DNA of 64,000 nucleotides from Geothermobacter sp964501815 (GCA_964501815.1 CAZCUR010000003.1:1-64000), one strand, 5' to 3'; positions 48,245 to 60,621 are shown, numbered from the stretch's first letter. Numbers and translations are program-made. The notes: a model not told the origin generated them from the letters alone.

Positions 48245-48970
48245 CTATCCGGGCGCCGTTTCCATATGGCTGCGTTTGAGGGCCGGAGCACGCAGATACT
48301 CCCGCGGGTCACGCACCTGAAGGGTCAGGATCAGCGGCAGATGGCTGGAGGCATGACGCGCCGGACCCCAGCGGAGAATGGACGATTCCAGGACGCGGAT
48401 ATCGCCGCGCAAATAGACACGGTCGCGGCCCAGCACCGGCAAAAAGGATGGATAGGTGCCGCACCACAGCGGCCGGCGCGCCCGGCGCAGGGACATGGCC
48501 AGCTGGATGTTGCCGAGGCCCCAGCCGCAATCGGCAAAATCACCCAGGACGATGGTTGGGCAAGCCAGGTCCGGATGTCCGAGCAGGTCTTCCCCCAAAA
48601 GACGGACGATCTGCTCCTGGCGGAGCCGGGGGTGGGGGCTGAGACAGACATTAAACAGATGGAGGCGCTTGCCCAGAAATTCAACGTCGGCACGCAGGCA
48701 GGCGGCCCCGCCCCCCAAATCATAATGGCGTGCATGGGACAGGGGGTAACAGGAGAACAGGACCGTATCCCGGTCCCCGGCGCTCCAGCTGTAGCCGAGT
48801 GCCTCCCCCAGTTCGGCTGCGGTCAGGTTCCAGCCCGGCTCAAAACGCTGCAGCGCAACCAGGTCGGGGGCGCCTTCACGCACGACATCGAGGATACGTT
48901 CGATATCGACACGACCGTCCCGCCCGCGGCACCCGTTGGTCTGGTATGTCATGACCCGGACGGCCGGCAT
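48245..48970 (-). CDS. EEP-fold protein with replaced catalytic residues
   Basis: A 241-residue member of the endonuclease/exonuclease/phosphatase fold by its layout: TYQTNGCRGRDGRVDIERIL, DLVALQRFEPG, LHLFNVCLSPHPRLRQEQIV, TIVLGDFADCGWG, GTYPSFLPVLGRDRVYLRG and ARHASSHLPLILTL. Typical members have N-x-H at the start, L-Q-E, N-T-H-L, G-D-F-N and S-D-H-L-P. Here these read Q-x-N, L-Q-R, N-V-C-L, G-D-F-A and S-S-H-L-P, so the catalytic Glu, His, Asn and Asp are lost while the fold-defining positions remain. Likely a non-catalytic binding protein (inference). It sits three bases before the cyclophilin gene's stop region, same strand. Confidence 0.78.
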   Translation of the reverse strand: MPAVRVMTYQTNGCRGRDGRVDIERILDVVREGAPDLVALQRFEPGWNLTAAELGEALGYSWSAGDRDTVLFSCYPLSHARHYDLGGGAACLRADVEFLGKRLHLFNVCLSPHPRLRQEQIVRLLGEDLLGHPDLACPTIVLGDFADCGWGLGNIQLAMSLRRARRPLWCGTYPSFLPVLGRDRVYLRGDIRVLESSILRWGPARHASSHLPLILTLQVRDPREYLRAPALKRSHMETAPG

Positions 48971-48973
48971 GAC

Positions 48974-49537
48974 TCAGGGAAGACGCCGAGCGGAGGTTAT
49001 CACCACGGGCGGTTCGGGCAGATTCTGAAACAGGGCGTTTTTGCGCACCGTTTTGCTCTTGCCGATACGGTCCACGACATCCATGCCGGCAATCACCCGG
49101 CCAAAGACGGCATAACCGAACGTTTGGGGGGTGTCACCCCGGTGATCGAGAAAGGCATTGTCGACCAGGTTGATGAAAAACTGGCTGGTGGCTGAATCAA
49201 TGACACGTGTGCGCGCCATGGCAATGGTGCCGCGTTTGTTGCCCAGACCGTTGGCGGCCTCATTGCGAATGGGGGCCAGAGTCTTTTTGCGCTGGAGCTG
49301 GGCATCGAACCCTCCCCCCTGAATCATGAAACCGTCAATGACCCGGTGAAAAATGGTGCCATTGTAAAAGCCACTGTCCACATAGTTGAGGAAATTGGCG
49401 ACTGTTTTCGGGGCCTTGTCGTCGAACAGCTCGAGGGTTATATCCCCCATGCTGGTTTGCAGCTGCACCCGGGTGCCCGCCAGGGCCGGGGTTGTCAGGG
49501 TCAGCAACAGGATCAGAACGCAGAGCCAACGACACAT
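48974..49537 (-). CDS. secreted cyclophilin-type peptidyl-prolyl isomerase
   Basis: A 187-residue protein with signal peptide (LCVLILLLTLTTPALA) and a cyclophilin domain: TSMGDITLELFDDKAPKTVA, FYNGTIFHRVIDGFMIQGGG (active-site F-H-R-x-I and M-x-Q-G-G), MARTRVIDSATSQFFINLVD and GYAVFGRVIAGMDVVDRI. It helps fold proteins in the periplasm. GGGAGGTTG before the ATG at 49537 sets the start, two bases after the gpsA stop. Confidence 0.95.
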   Translation of the reverse strand: MCRWLCVLILLLTLTTPALAGTRVQLQTSMGDITLELFDDKAPKTVANFLNYVDSGFYNGTIFHRVIDGFMIQGGGFDAQLQRKKTLAPIRNEAANGLGNKRGTIAMARTRVIDSATSQFFINLVDNAFLDHRGDTPQTFGYAVFGRVIAGMDVVDRIGKSKTVRKNALFQNLPEPPVVITSARRLP

Positions 49538-49539
49538 GA

Positions 49540-50544
49540 TCAACCTCCCTGTTCGGCTTTCAGGTCACGTTTCATCAGGTCGATAACCGCTTCTCTGGCC
49601 GGTTTGCCGCGGTAAAGAATCTGGTACATCTGCTCGATGATGGGGGCCTCGACTCCCAGTTTTTGCGCCAGCTGCCAGGCCGACAGGCAGGTTTTCACCC
49701 CTTCGGCCACCATCTTCATGCCCTGCAGAATCTCGGTCAGGGAACGGCCGCGTCCCAGTTCAATACCGACACTGCGGTTGCGCGACAGGTCGCCGGTACA
49801 GGTCAGGACCAGGTCTCCCATACCGGCCAGTCCCGCCAGGGTCTCCTGTCGGCCCCCCTTGGCCACGGCCAGGCGGGTGATTTCCGCCAGCCCCCGGGTA
49901 ATCAGCGCCGCTCGGGTGTTATAGCCAAAGCCCAAACCGTCCGACACGCCGGCCGCCAGCGCAATGACGTTTTTCAGGGCGCCACCCAGTTCGACCCCGA
50001 TGACATCGCTGTTGGTGTAAACCCGGAAATAGTCGGTACTGAAGACCCGCTGCACCTGCACCGCCACCTCTTCCCTCACACTGGCCACCGCGACGGCGGT
50101 AGGCATTTCCGCCGCCACTTCGCGCGCGAAGCTCGGGCCCGAAAGATAGGCGCTGCGCTGCTGAATACCGGGAGGACCGACTTCGGCAATGACCTCCGAC
50201 ATCAGCAGCAGGCTGTCATTCTCGATCCCCTTGGAAGCGGAAACCAGCAGGGCGTCCCCGGGCAAATGGGCACAGGCCGTCGAGAAGACCTGGCGCAGGA
50301 CCTGGCTGGGCGGAACCAGGAGCAGCAGGCCGCAGTGGCGCACCGCCTCGGTGATGTCATGGGTAAAGCGAAGATTGGGCGCCAAGGTGATGCCCGGTAG
50401 ATAAAGGTCGTTTTCCCGTGTTTCCCTGAGCCTTTCCACCAGGTCGGCTTCGTAGACCCAGAGGACCACCTCATGGCCGGCTTTGGCAAGCAGATTGGCG
50501 AGGGTCGTTCCCCAGCTGCCGCCCCCCAATACCGCTATTTTCAT
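49540..50544 (-). CDS. gpsA: NAD(P)H glycerol-3-phosphate dehydrogenase
   Basis: A 334-residue enzyme making sn-glycerol 3-phosphate for phospholipids. KIAVLGGGSWGTTLANLLAK is the nucleotide-binding start; LVSASKGIENDSLLLMSEVI, YLSGPSFAREVAAEMPTAVA, GVELGGALKNVIALAAGVSD (catalytic Lys) and GLAGMGDLVLTCTGDLSRNR follow. Translation of the cyclophilin gene begins just after its stop. Confidence 0.97.
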   Translation of the reverse strand: MKIAVLGGGSWGTTLANLLAKAGHEVVLWVYEADLVERLRETRENDLYLPGITLAPNLRFTHDITEAVRHCGLLLLVPPSQVLRQVFSTACAHLPGDALLVSASKGIENDSLLLMSEVIAEVGPPGIQQRSAYLSGPSFAREVAAEMPTAVAVASVREEVAVQVQRVFSTDYFRVYTNSDVIGVELGGALKNVIALAAGVSDGLGFGYNTRAALITRGLAEITRLAVAKGGRQETLAGLAGMGDLVLTCTGDLSRNRSVGIELGRGRSLTEILQGMKMVAEGVKTCLSAWQLAQKLGVEAPIIEQMYQILYRGKPAREAVIDLMKRDLKAEQGG

Positions 50545-51402
50545 CGGTTTACCTCCCCATTCGGTCCCTACAACTCTAACACGACCGGAGCAAAAGGTCA
50601 GATCGCCTTTTTCTTTCTGCGCATCCGGTCCTCTATCTGTTTCAGGCGCCGCTCAAGCAGATCCCGTTTCGGATACCGGTCCCGCAACTCACGAAGCAGC
50701 TTCCGCGCCCGAAGCAGTTCATCGCGCCGCTCGTAAAGTCCGGACAAGGCAAACAGCGCCTCCAGGCCGAAGGTATCCTCGGGCCAGCGGTTCGCTGTCA
50801 TTCTGAACTGCCGTTCCGCCTGCTGATGACGGTTCTCCAGCACCAGGCAAACGCCTATGCGGTAGGATGCTTCCGCGGCGTAACGGGTGTCAGGAAAAAG
50901 TTTGAGCAGGGTTTCAAATTCAATTCTGGCCTGCTCATAATTGCGCAATGTGAAATAACTGTCCGCTATCTGATAACGAACCGCATCAGCGTCAGCGACC
51001 CCGGCATCGGCCAAACGCTGCAACAGCGGCAGGGCCTGCGCCGGGTCACCGAGCCGATTGAGGTAAAGGTTGGCTGCACGCCGCAGGGCCGTCTCCGCCT
51101 GGGGAGTGCGCGGAAAATCGCGCACCAGGGTCAAATAGGTCAGCACAGCTTCCTGGGGCTGATCCAGTTCAAGGTCCTGGATATCGCCGATGAGCAGACG
51201 GGCTTTGGGCGCCAGCCCGGAGGTCGACAAACGGCCGACCCACCTGAGGGTTCGCATGGCGCCTGGATACTCCTGCTGACGAAAGAGCCGCTGGGCCTGA
51301 TCGTACAGCCAGGCAGCCAACGGCTCTCGCCCCAACTGAACAGCCGGGAGCAGAAGCAGAAGCAGCAGCAAGGCCGAAAACAGACATTTCCGGCCGTTTC
51401 CG

Positions 51403-53907
<2,505 letters not shown>

Positions 53908-53964
53908 AAAAAATCCTCCGGAAATCCCAGTTCATCCGGGCCGTTAACCGGTCAGTTAGCCATT

Positions 53965-56364
53965 CTAGATATCGAGATTGGAAACATTCAGGGCGTTGTT
54001 CTCGATAAACTCGCGGCGCGGTTCGACCTGATCGCCCATCAGCACGGTAAAAATCTCGTCCGCCTCGACCGCATCCTCGATCTTGACCTGCAGCAGGACA
54101 CGCTTTTCCGGATCCATGGTGGTTTCCCAAAGCTGTTCCGGATTCATCTCGCCCAATCCCTTGTAGCGCTGAATGTACTGGCCCTTGCGCGCCCGGTCGA
54201 GGAAGAAGTCGAGCAATTCCTGGCGATCGCCGAAATTCTGTTCGCGGCCGTCATCCGTCACCACTTTCGCCGGCTGGGTTTTGCAGATGTTCTCCACCTG
54301 CCGGTAGGCCTGCAGCAGCAGACGGTACTCATGGCTGGACAGCAGTTCCAGGGTGGACCGGTCAATGCGGGCCCGGATATTGCCCAGGGTGAACAGGATG
54401 CGGGGCGGGTCGTTGAACACCTGGTAGGTGCCGCGCGGTTCGAGTTCCTTCAGTTTTTCGGCCACCGGAGACAGGTCGTCCAGTTCGCCATAGCCGTTCT
54501 GCATTTTGCCTTCGACAAAAATGCGCAGCACCTCGCGGTTGATGCCCTTTTGCACCTTGCGTTCGAAATGGGCATTGAAAGCAATGATCTGCCGCAGGGT
54601 CGGAATAATCTGCTTGCCGCGCAGGGTTTTGCCGATCTCCGGCAGTTCCAGGGTCATGCCCTCGACGCCTTCGGCCAGCAGGTACTCCTGCAGGGCGGTT
54701 TCATCCTTGAGGTAGATTTCCTTTTTGCCCCGCTTGGCCTTGTAGAGCGGAGGCTGGGCGATATAGAGATGACCCCGCTCGACAATCTCCGGCATCTGAC
54801 GGAAGAAAAAGGTCAGCAGCAGGGTACGGATATGGGAGCCGTCAACGTCGGCGTCGGTCATGATGATGATGCGGTGATAGCGCAGCTTGCTGATGTCAAA
54901 GTCCTCCTTGCCGATCCCCGTCCCCATGGCTGTTATCAGGGTCCGGATCTCGTTGGAAGTAAGCATCTTGTCGAACCGGGCCTTTTCCACATTGAGAATC
55001 TTGCCCTTGAGCGGCAATATGGCCTGATAACGCCGGTCGCGCCCCTGTTTGGCGCTGCCACCCGCCGAATCCCCCTCGACCAGGTAGATTTCACACAGGG
55101 CCGGGTCCTTTTCCTGGCAGTCGGCCAGCTTGCCGGGCAAAGCCAGAGAATCGAGCGCCCCCTTGCGGCGGGTCAGATCCCGTGCCTTGCGGGCGGCTTC
55201 CCGTGCCCGGGCCGCTTCAATTCCCTTTTCCAGAATCTTTTTGGCAATGGAGGGGTTTTCTTCCAGAAACTCGGAGAGTTTCTCGTTCATCAGGGTTTCG
55301 ACATAGCCCTTGACCTCGGAATTGCCCAGCTTGGTTTTGGTCTGCCCTTCAAACTGGGGATTGGGAATCTTGACGGAGACCACCGCCGCCATCCCTTCGC
55401 GCAAATCGTCGCCCGATATGGTGGTTTTCAGGTTTTTCAGCAGGTTGTTGGCGGTGGCATAGTTGTTCAGGGTGCGCGTCAAGGCCGCCTTGAACCCGGA
55501 CAGATGGGTCCCGCCTTCATGGGTGTTGATATTGTTGGTAAAACTGAAGATTTTCTCGTCGTAGCCATCGTTGTACTGGATGGCGATTTCAATATCGCAC
55601 TTGTCGCGTACCCCGTGGATATAGATCGGCTTGGGGTGGAGCGGATTTTTCGCCCGGTTCAGGTACTCAACAAAGGAGCGGATTCCGCCCTCGTACTGGA
55701 ACTCGTGTTCCTTGTCGCTGCGTTCATCCAGAATCCGGATTTTCACCCCGGCGTTGAGAAACGCCAGTTCACGCAAGCGCCGGCTGAGAATTTCAAAGGA
55801 AAATTCCGTGGTTTCAAAGATCTCCGGATCCGGCCAGAAGGTGACACTGGTACCGTGTTTTTTGGTTTCCTTCCCCTTGGTGAGAGGTCCGGTGGGAACA
55901 CCCCGTTCGTAGCTTTGGGTCCAGACGAAACCATCACGCCAGATTTTCAGATCCAGTCTGGTCGACAAGGCATTGACCACCGAGACCCCGACGCCGTGAA
56001 GACCGCCGGAAACCTTGTAGGCCCCTTCCCCCTTGTCATCGAACTTGCCCCCGGCGTGCAGCACCGTCATGACCACTTCGGCCGCCGGCTTGTTCTGGGT
56101 CTTGTGCATGTCGACCGGAATGCCGCGTCCATTGTCGAGCACCGTCACCGAATTGTCGGCATGCAGGGTCACCAGGATATCGTCACAATAGCCCGCCAAC
56201 GCCTCATCGATGGAATTGTCAACAACCTCATAAACCAGGTGATGCAGTCCATTGATACCGGTTGAACCGATGTACATGGCCGGCCGCTTGCGCACCGCCT
56301 CCAGCCCCTCAAGGACCTGGATACTGTCGGCCTGGTAGTTTTTCTGCTGTTTGTCGTCACTCAT
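53965..56364 (-). CDS. gyrB: DNA gyrase subunit B
   Basis: A 799-residue gyrase B. The GHKL ATPase start VLEGLEAVRKRPAMYIGSTG, VYEVVDNSIDEALAG, DNGRGIPVDMH, GGLHGVGVSVVNALS and the TOPRIM motif EIYLVEGDSAGGSAKQGRDR, plus MTDADVDGSHI, are present. Its ATG shares one base with the recF stop (TGATG), so translation is coupled. Confidence 0.98.
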   Translation of the reverse strand: MSDDKQQKNYQADSIQVLEGLEAVRKRPAMYIGSTGINGLHHLVYEVVDNSIDEALAGYCDDILVTLHADNSVTVLDNGRGIPVDMHKTQNKPAAEVVMTVLHAGGKFDDKGEGAYKVSGGLHGVGVSVVNALSTRLDLKIWRDGFVWTQSYERGVPTGPLTKGKETKKHGTSVTFWPDPEIFETTEFSFEILSRRLRELAFLNAGVKIRILDERSDKEHEFQYEGGIRSFVEYLNRAKNPLHPKPIYIHGVRDKCDIEIAIQYNDGYDEKIFSFTNNINTHEGGTHLSGFKAALTRTLNNYATANNLLKNLKTTISGDDLREGMAAVVSVKIPNPQFEGQTKTKLGNSEVKGYVETLMNEKLSEFLEENPSIAKKILEKGIEAARAREAARKARDLTRRKGALDSLALPGKLADCQEKDPALCEIYLVEGDSAGGSAKQGRDRRYQAILPLKGKILNVEKARFDKMLTSNEIRTLITAMGTGIGKEDFDISKLRYHRIIIMTDADVDGSHIRTLLLTFFFRQMPEIVERGHLYIAQPPLYKAKRGKKEIYLKDETALQEYLLAEGVEGMTLELPEIGKTLRGKQIIPTLRQIIAFNAHFERKVQKGINREVLRIFVEGKMQNGYGELDDLSPVAEKLKELEPRGTYQVFNDPPRILFTLGNIRARIDRSTLELLSSHEYRLLLQAYRQVENICKTQPAKVVTDDGREQNFGDRQELLDFFLDRARKGQYIQRYKGLGEMNPEQLWETTMDPEKRVLLQVKIEDAVEADEIFTVLMGDQVEPRREFIENNALNVSNLDI

Positions 56365-57455
56365 CAGTCATTCCCTCTTGAAAGGCCGGCTGTTAAACGG
56401 CCGGCCTGCATTTCCCAGCTCTGATGCCGAACCCCGGCCCGGCATATCCCAGCTTCTGTTGATGTCAGAAAAACCTGTCCGCTGTGGTCACAGATGAAAC
56501 GAAAAAAGGCCTCTCGTCTGGCACCGTCCAGTTCGCTGTTGATATCGTCAAGCAGCAAAACCGGAAAATGTCCTTTCCGGCGCCGGTAGTCAAGCAACTG
56601 GGCGCACTTGAAGGCAAGGATGAAAGAACGTTGCTGCCCCTGGGACCCGTACTGGCGCAGAGGCTTGCCATCGATGAAAAAGCCTAGGTCGTCACGATGG
56701 GGACCGGCGAGGGTCTGTCCCAGCATCAATTCCCTTTCCTTCAGCCGGTGCAGATCATTCAGCAACGCCTCCCGACCGATGTCCAGGCGCGCGGGCAGAC
56801 GAATATCAACCTGTTCCCTGCCCCCGGCCAGTTCCTGGTAACACTGCTGCAGCAGCGGTCTGATTTCCTCCAGATACTGCAGGCGCTTCCGGCGGATATC
56901 TGCTCCGCTTTCAGCCAGACGACGGCTCCACAGATCATATTCCCGGTCGGACATGCGACCGGATCGCAACAAGGTGTTGCGCTGAAGCAGACAGCGACGG
57001 AACTGGCGCGCCAGCTGCAGATAGCCGGTGTCAATCAGAAAAATACCCCGGTCGACAAAAGCCCTGCGTCCCGTCGGTGCCCCACGTACCAGACCCGTCT
57101 CTTCCGGAGCAAACAGAAGAATCTTGACCAGACCGAGAAAATCCGCCGCCTGCGCCTTTTTGCCATCCACCTGCAAACGGCGCTCCCCGGTGGTCAGGAG
57201 CAACTGCAAATGGTGCTCCACCCCGGCACTGTTCACCCGGGCCCTGATCTGGGCGGCCGACGCTCCATGGCCAATCAGGTTTTCCGGTCGCGCCGGTCGA
57301 AAACTCTTTAGCTGAGCCAGCAGATAAAGGCTTTCAAGAAGGTTGGTCTTTCCCTGTCCGTTGTTGCCATAGATGAGGTTGATGCCGCCTGACGGCTGAA
57401 ATTCCAACTGGTCAAAATTGCGGAATCCCCCCAGGCGCACATGGCAAATGCGCAT
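56364..57455 (-). CDS. recF: recombination mediator RecF
   Basis: A 363-residue SMC-like ATPase for loading RecA at gapped DNA. INLIYGNNGQGKTNLLESLY is the Walker A, LAGPHRDDLGFFIDG the signature region and LLLDDINSELDGARREAFF the Walker B with D-loop. It begins at ATG 57455 or at GTG 57473, which overlaps the dnaN stop. Same operon as dnaN, gyrB. Confidence 0.95.
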   Translation of the reverse strand: MRICHVRLGGFRNFDQLEFQPSGGINLIYGNNGQGKTNLLESLYLLAQLKSFRPARPENLIGHGASAAQIRARVNSAGVEHHLQLLLTTGERRLQVDGKKAQAADFLGLVKILLFAPEETGLVRGAPTGRRAFVDRGIFLIDTGYLQLARQFRRCLLQRNTLLRSGRMSDREYDLWSRRLAESGADIRRKRLQYLEEIRPLLQQCYQELAGGREQVDIRLPARLDIGREALLNDLHRLKERELMLGQTLAGPHRDDLGFFIDGKPLRQYGSQGQQRSFILAFKCAQLLDYRRRKGHFPVLLLDDINSELDGARREAFFRFICDHSGQVFLTSTEAGICRAGVRHQSWEMQAGRLTAGLSRGND

Positions 57456-57469
57456 CAGCCCGCCCAAAC

Positions 57470-58588
57470 TCACAGGCGCATGGGCATAACAACTGCCAGA
57501 AAATGCGGGTCGTCCACCGGCCGGATCATCCCTGGCGACATATTGTCCCGGATCTGCAGTTCGATTTCTTCTCCCTTGTGCACCTGCAAAATATCGAGCA
57601 GGTAGCGCGCGTTAAAACCAATGGCGATATCCTGCCCGGTGTAATCGATGGCCATATCCTCCCGGGCATCCCCAAGATCCGGGTTGGAGGAGGAAATCTC
57701 CAGGCGCCCTTCTGCAAGGCTCAGTTTGACTCCCCGGGATTTTTCACTCGACAAGATAGCCATACGCCTGAGGGCATGGAAAAAGTCGTCCCGCGGTAGT
57801 CTCGCCTTGACCTCCTGATCCATCGGGATGACCCGGGAGTAGTCCGGGAAATCGCCATCGACCAGACGCATGGCGACAATGGTGTCATCCTTGCGCACAA
57901 TGGCGTTGTTCTCCAGAAAGCCCAGAGCAACCGGAGACTCCCCGTCTTCGGCGATTTTTTTCAGTTCAAAAACACCCTTTTTCGGGAAAATCACCCCTTT
58001 GCGCATCTCTTCACCCGGCTCTCCGTCGAGAGGCTGCTCCACCAAAGCCAGGCGATGGCCGTCTGTGGCGACCAGACGCAGCATGGTAGCCCCGTCCACA
58101 TCCAGGGCCTGGAAAAAGATGCCGTTCAGATTGTACTTGCTCTCGTCGCTGGACATGGAGAAGGAGGTTTTTTCCAGCATTTCTGCAAGCTTGGCACTCG
58201 GCAACTCCAGAAATTCACAACGGTCTATTTCCGGAAAATAGGGAAATTCGTCCGCGGCCAGACCGACGATGTTGAACAGGGCCTTGCCGCAGGTCAGCTC
58301 AATCCAGCAGTTTTCCTTGCTTTGGAAATGGATGGTGTCGTCCGGCAGTTCCTTGATGATCTCGAACAGTTTTTTGGCGTTGGCCGTCACTTTCCCTGCA
58401 ACCTGGACCTGGGCGGGATAGGTTGCCCGCATGCCGACTTCCAGATCGGTTGCGGTGATGACCAGACCTTCGTCACCTGCCTGGATGAGGACATTGGACA
58501 AAATTGGAATGGTGTTGCGTTTTTCGACAATCCCCTGAATGCGACCCAGGGCTTTGAGGAAAACTTCGCGTTCGATGGAAAACTGCAT
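57470..58588 (-). CDS. dnaN: DNA polymerase III sliding clamp
   Basis: A 372-residue beta clamp: MQFSIEREVFLKALGRIQGI, NIVGLAADEFPYFPEI, ATDGHRLALVEQPLDG and the C-terminal VDDPHFLAVVMPMRL that forms the binding cleft for polymerase peptides. GGAGGT lies before the ATG. Separated from dnaA by 235 bases. Confidence 0.97.
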   Translation of the reverse strand: MQFSIEREVFLKALGRIQGIVEKRNTIPILSNVLIQAGDEGLVITATDLEVGMRATYPAQVQVAGKVTANAKKLFEIIKELPDDTIHFQSKENCWIELTCGKALFNIVGLAADEFPYFPEIDRCEFLELPSAKLAEMLEKTSFSMSSDESKYNLNGIFFQALDVDGATMLRLVATDGHRLALVEQPLDGEPGEEMRKGVIFPKKGVFELKKIAEDGESPVALGFLENNAIVRKDDTIVAMRLVDGDFPDYSRVIPMDQEVKARLPRDDFFHALRRMAILSSEKSRGVKLSLAEGRLEISSSNPDLGDAREDMAIDYTGQDIAIGFNARYLLDILQVHKGEEIELQIRDNMSPGMIRPVDDPHFLAVVMPMRL

Positions 58589-58823
58589 GGGACCTCCTGT
58601 CGACAGGGCCTGCTTTTACTATGTTTTTAAAATCTTTTGTCAGTAGTAACAGATAGAGCCTGTTGATTGTGTATAGAGACAAAAAATGTCAAAAAAAACA
58701 GTCAATTGCAGTCCTAATGACCCTGTTGGCCGATGGGCTCTTTCCAGGGCTTTTTTGTGGATGACTCAGTCGGGTCGTCGTGGTCCACTTTTTGTACACA
58801 TATCCCGACACAGGTTTTCAGCG
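58589..58823. promoter_or_regulatory. dnaA-dnaN intergenic region with DnaA-box-like site
   Basis: AT-rich 235 bases. TGTGGATGA (58756-58764) is one mismatch from a DnaA box. No clear terminator or promoter boxes were identified, but such gaps often hold the dnaN promoter. Confidence 0.4.
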
Positions 58824-60167
58824 TCACTGCTCCAGGGCTGATTTCAGGGTTTCAATGGTTGTGGCCAGTTGAACATCCTCGGCCATCTGCTTTTCGATCT
58901 TTCGGATGGCGTGAATGATGGTCGAATGGTCCTTGCCACCGAATTTGTCGCCTATATCCGGGTAGGAGCAGGATGTCAGTTGCCGGCTCAGGTACATGGC
59001 CACCTGGCGCGGCAGAACCAGAGCCTTGAGCCTTTTGGAAGACTTCAGGTCGCTGACCTTCACGCCGTAATGGGCAGCCACCGTTTTCTGGATTTCCTCC
59101 ACGGATATTTCCCGTCGCTTTTCCACCAGGATGTTTTTCAGCACCTCCTTGGCCATGGAGAGACTGATAGGAGTTGATGTCAGGCTCGCATAGGCGCCCA
59201 GCCGGACCAGATAGCCTTCGAGTTCGCGGATATTGCTGCTGACCGAGCTTGCCAGGAAAAGGGCTACATTTTCCGGCAGATAGATGCCGTTTTGCTCCGC
59301 CTTGATTTTGAGAATAGCCTGTTTGGTTTCGACATCCGGAGGCTGGATATCGGCGATGAGGCCCCATTCAAATCGGGACCGAAGCCTTTCCTCCAGCCCG
59401 GGAATCTCCTTGGGAAACTTGTCGGAGGTCACCACAATCTGCTTGTGGGACTCATAAAGGGAATTGAAGGTGTGAAAAAACTCCTCCTGGGTTCGCTCCT
59501 TGTTGGCGATGAACTGGACATCGTCGATCAGGAGCACATCCATGGAACGGAATTTTTGTCTGAACTCCTCCATCTTGCCGTACCGGAGGGAGTTGATCAG
59601 TTCATTCATGAATTTTTCGGAGGTGTAGTAACACACCCTCATGTCCGGATTTGATTCCAGAATGGCATTGCCAATGGCATTGATGAGGTGTGTTTTGCCC
59701 AAACCGACACCACCGTAAATGAAGAGGGGATTGTAGGTGGTCGCCGGATTGGTGGCGACGGCTCTGGCGGCGGCGTAGGCAAACTGGTTTGATGCCCCGG
59801 AGATAAAGGAGTCGAAGGTGTATTTTTTGTTGAGGTTGTAAATTCCCGGATTCGGTTTGGGCGGCTGCCTGACCTGTTCAACAGGTGTGCCTGTCGGCCT
59901 GGGTTCAGGTGCGGGGCCGGATCCGGATCCGTTGGATATTTCGATATGCAGCTGGTAGGAAACAGCTCCTATGTCGGAGAGGGTTTCCCGAATAAGGTCG
60001 GCGTAGTTGTCCTTGATCCAGGTGAGGAAAAAGCGGTTGGGGACCCCCAGGCGTACCTGGTCACGATCGATGGACAGCAGTTTGATGGGTTTGATCCAGG
60101 TGGAGTAGTGCTGCGGATTGAGATCCTTTTTGAGTTTGTCGAGGGTTTCCTGCCAGAGCGGGTTCAT
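58824..60167 (-). CDS. dnaA: chromosomal replication initiator DnaA
   Basis: A 447-residue DnaA. N-terminal LWQETLDKLKKDLNPQHYST; AAA+ domain with NPLFIYGGVGLGKTHLINAI (Walker A) and MDVLLIDDVQFIANKERTQE (Walker B); C-terminal DNA-binding helix-turn-helix ending in VLPRQVAMYLSRQLTSCSYP and KFGGKDHSTIIHAIRKIEKQ (signature G-G-R/K-D-H-S-T-V/I). Acts at the origin just upstream. Confidence 0.98.
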   Translation of the reverse strand: MNPLWQETLDKLKKDLNPQHYSTWIKPIKLLSIDRDQVRLGVPNRFFLTWIKDNYADLIRETLSDIGAVSYQLHIEISNGSGSGPAPEPRPTGTPVEQVRQPPKPNPGIYNLNKKYTFDSFISGASNQFAYAAARAVATNPATTYNPLFIYGGVGLGKTHLINAIGNAILESNPDMRVCYYTSEKFMNELINSLRYGKMEEFRQKFRSMDVLLIDDVQFIANKERTQEEFFHTFNSLYESHKQIVVTSDKFPKEIPGLEERLRSRFEWGLIADIQPPDVETKQAILKIKAEQNGIYLPENVALFLASSVSSNIRELEGYLVRLGAYASLTSTPISLSMAKEVLKNILVEKRREISVEEIQKTVAAHYGVKVSDLKSSKRLKALVLPRQVAMYLSRQLTSCSYPDIGDKFGGKDHSTIIHAIRKIEKQMAEDVQLATTIETLKSALEQ

Positions 60168-60468
60168 ACAGCGAGGTCCCTTCCTCTGAAAAGACGCGGT
60201 TCGGTCTAATTATCCACACCTGTATCAACAATTGTTGATATGTGGTATAACTAGTTAAAATTTAAAAGGAATATCCAAAGAAAAGTGAGCCGCAGACTGG
60301 CAAATAAGCTATCAGAGGGAGGATGGCTTTGCAACTGTTTTTTGTATGCCGCAGGTGCGAGGGTGCTTAAGTTCTTGACAACGCGATTGATTTACGGGTA
60401 AAAATCCACTTTGCTTCGCCCGCCGGGCAAAAAGCTGACAAAAAGCACCTGCAACAGGAGATAAAAAG
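60168..60468. other. likely oriC between dnaA and rpmH
   Basis: The 301-base divergent gap between dnaA and rpmH. It contains a perfect DnaA box TTATCCACA (60210-60218), an 18-base perfect palindrome TATCAACAATTGTTGATA (60223-60240), and AT-rich AACTAGTTAAAATTTAAAAG right after, suited to strand opening. Only one consensus box is found, so the assignment rests mostly on position. Confidence 0.6.
60375..60405 (+). promoter_or_regulatory. sigma-70 promoter for rpmH-rnpA
   Basis: TTGACA (60375-60380), 18 bases, then TAAAAAT (60399-60405). Transcription would start about 55 bases before rpmH. Confidence 0.6.
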
Positions 60469-60618
60469 ATGAAACGAACCTATCAGCCGAGTCGGATCAG
60501 CCGCAAAAGGACCCACGGCTTTCGCAAGCGGATGCAGACCAAAAACGGCCGTGCGGTCATTCGCCGTCGCCGTGCCCGGGGGCGCAAGGTCCTCAGCGTC
60601 ACCATTCCGAAAAAATAA
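60469..60618 (+). CDS. rpmH: ribosomal protein bL34
   Basis: A 49-residue, highly basic protein: MKRTYQPSRISRKRTHGFRK, then RMQTKNGRAVIRRRRARGRK and VLSVTIPKK. This is the usual bL34 sequence. AGGAG lies nine bases before the ATG. The stop is three bases before the rnpA start, the common bacterial arrangement. Confidence 0.98.
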   Translation: MKRTYQPSRISRKRTHGFRKRMQTKNGRAVIRRRRARGRKVLSVTIPKK

Positions 60619-60621
60619 GCT

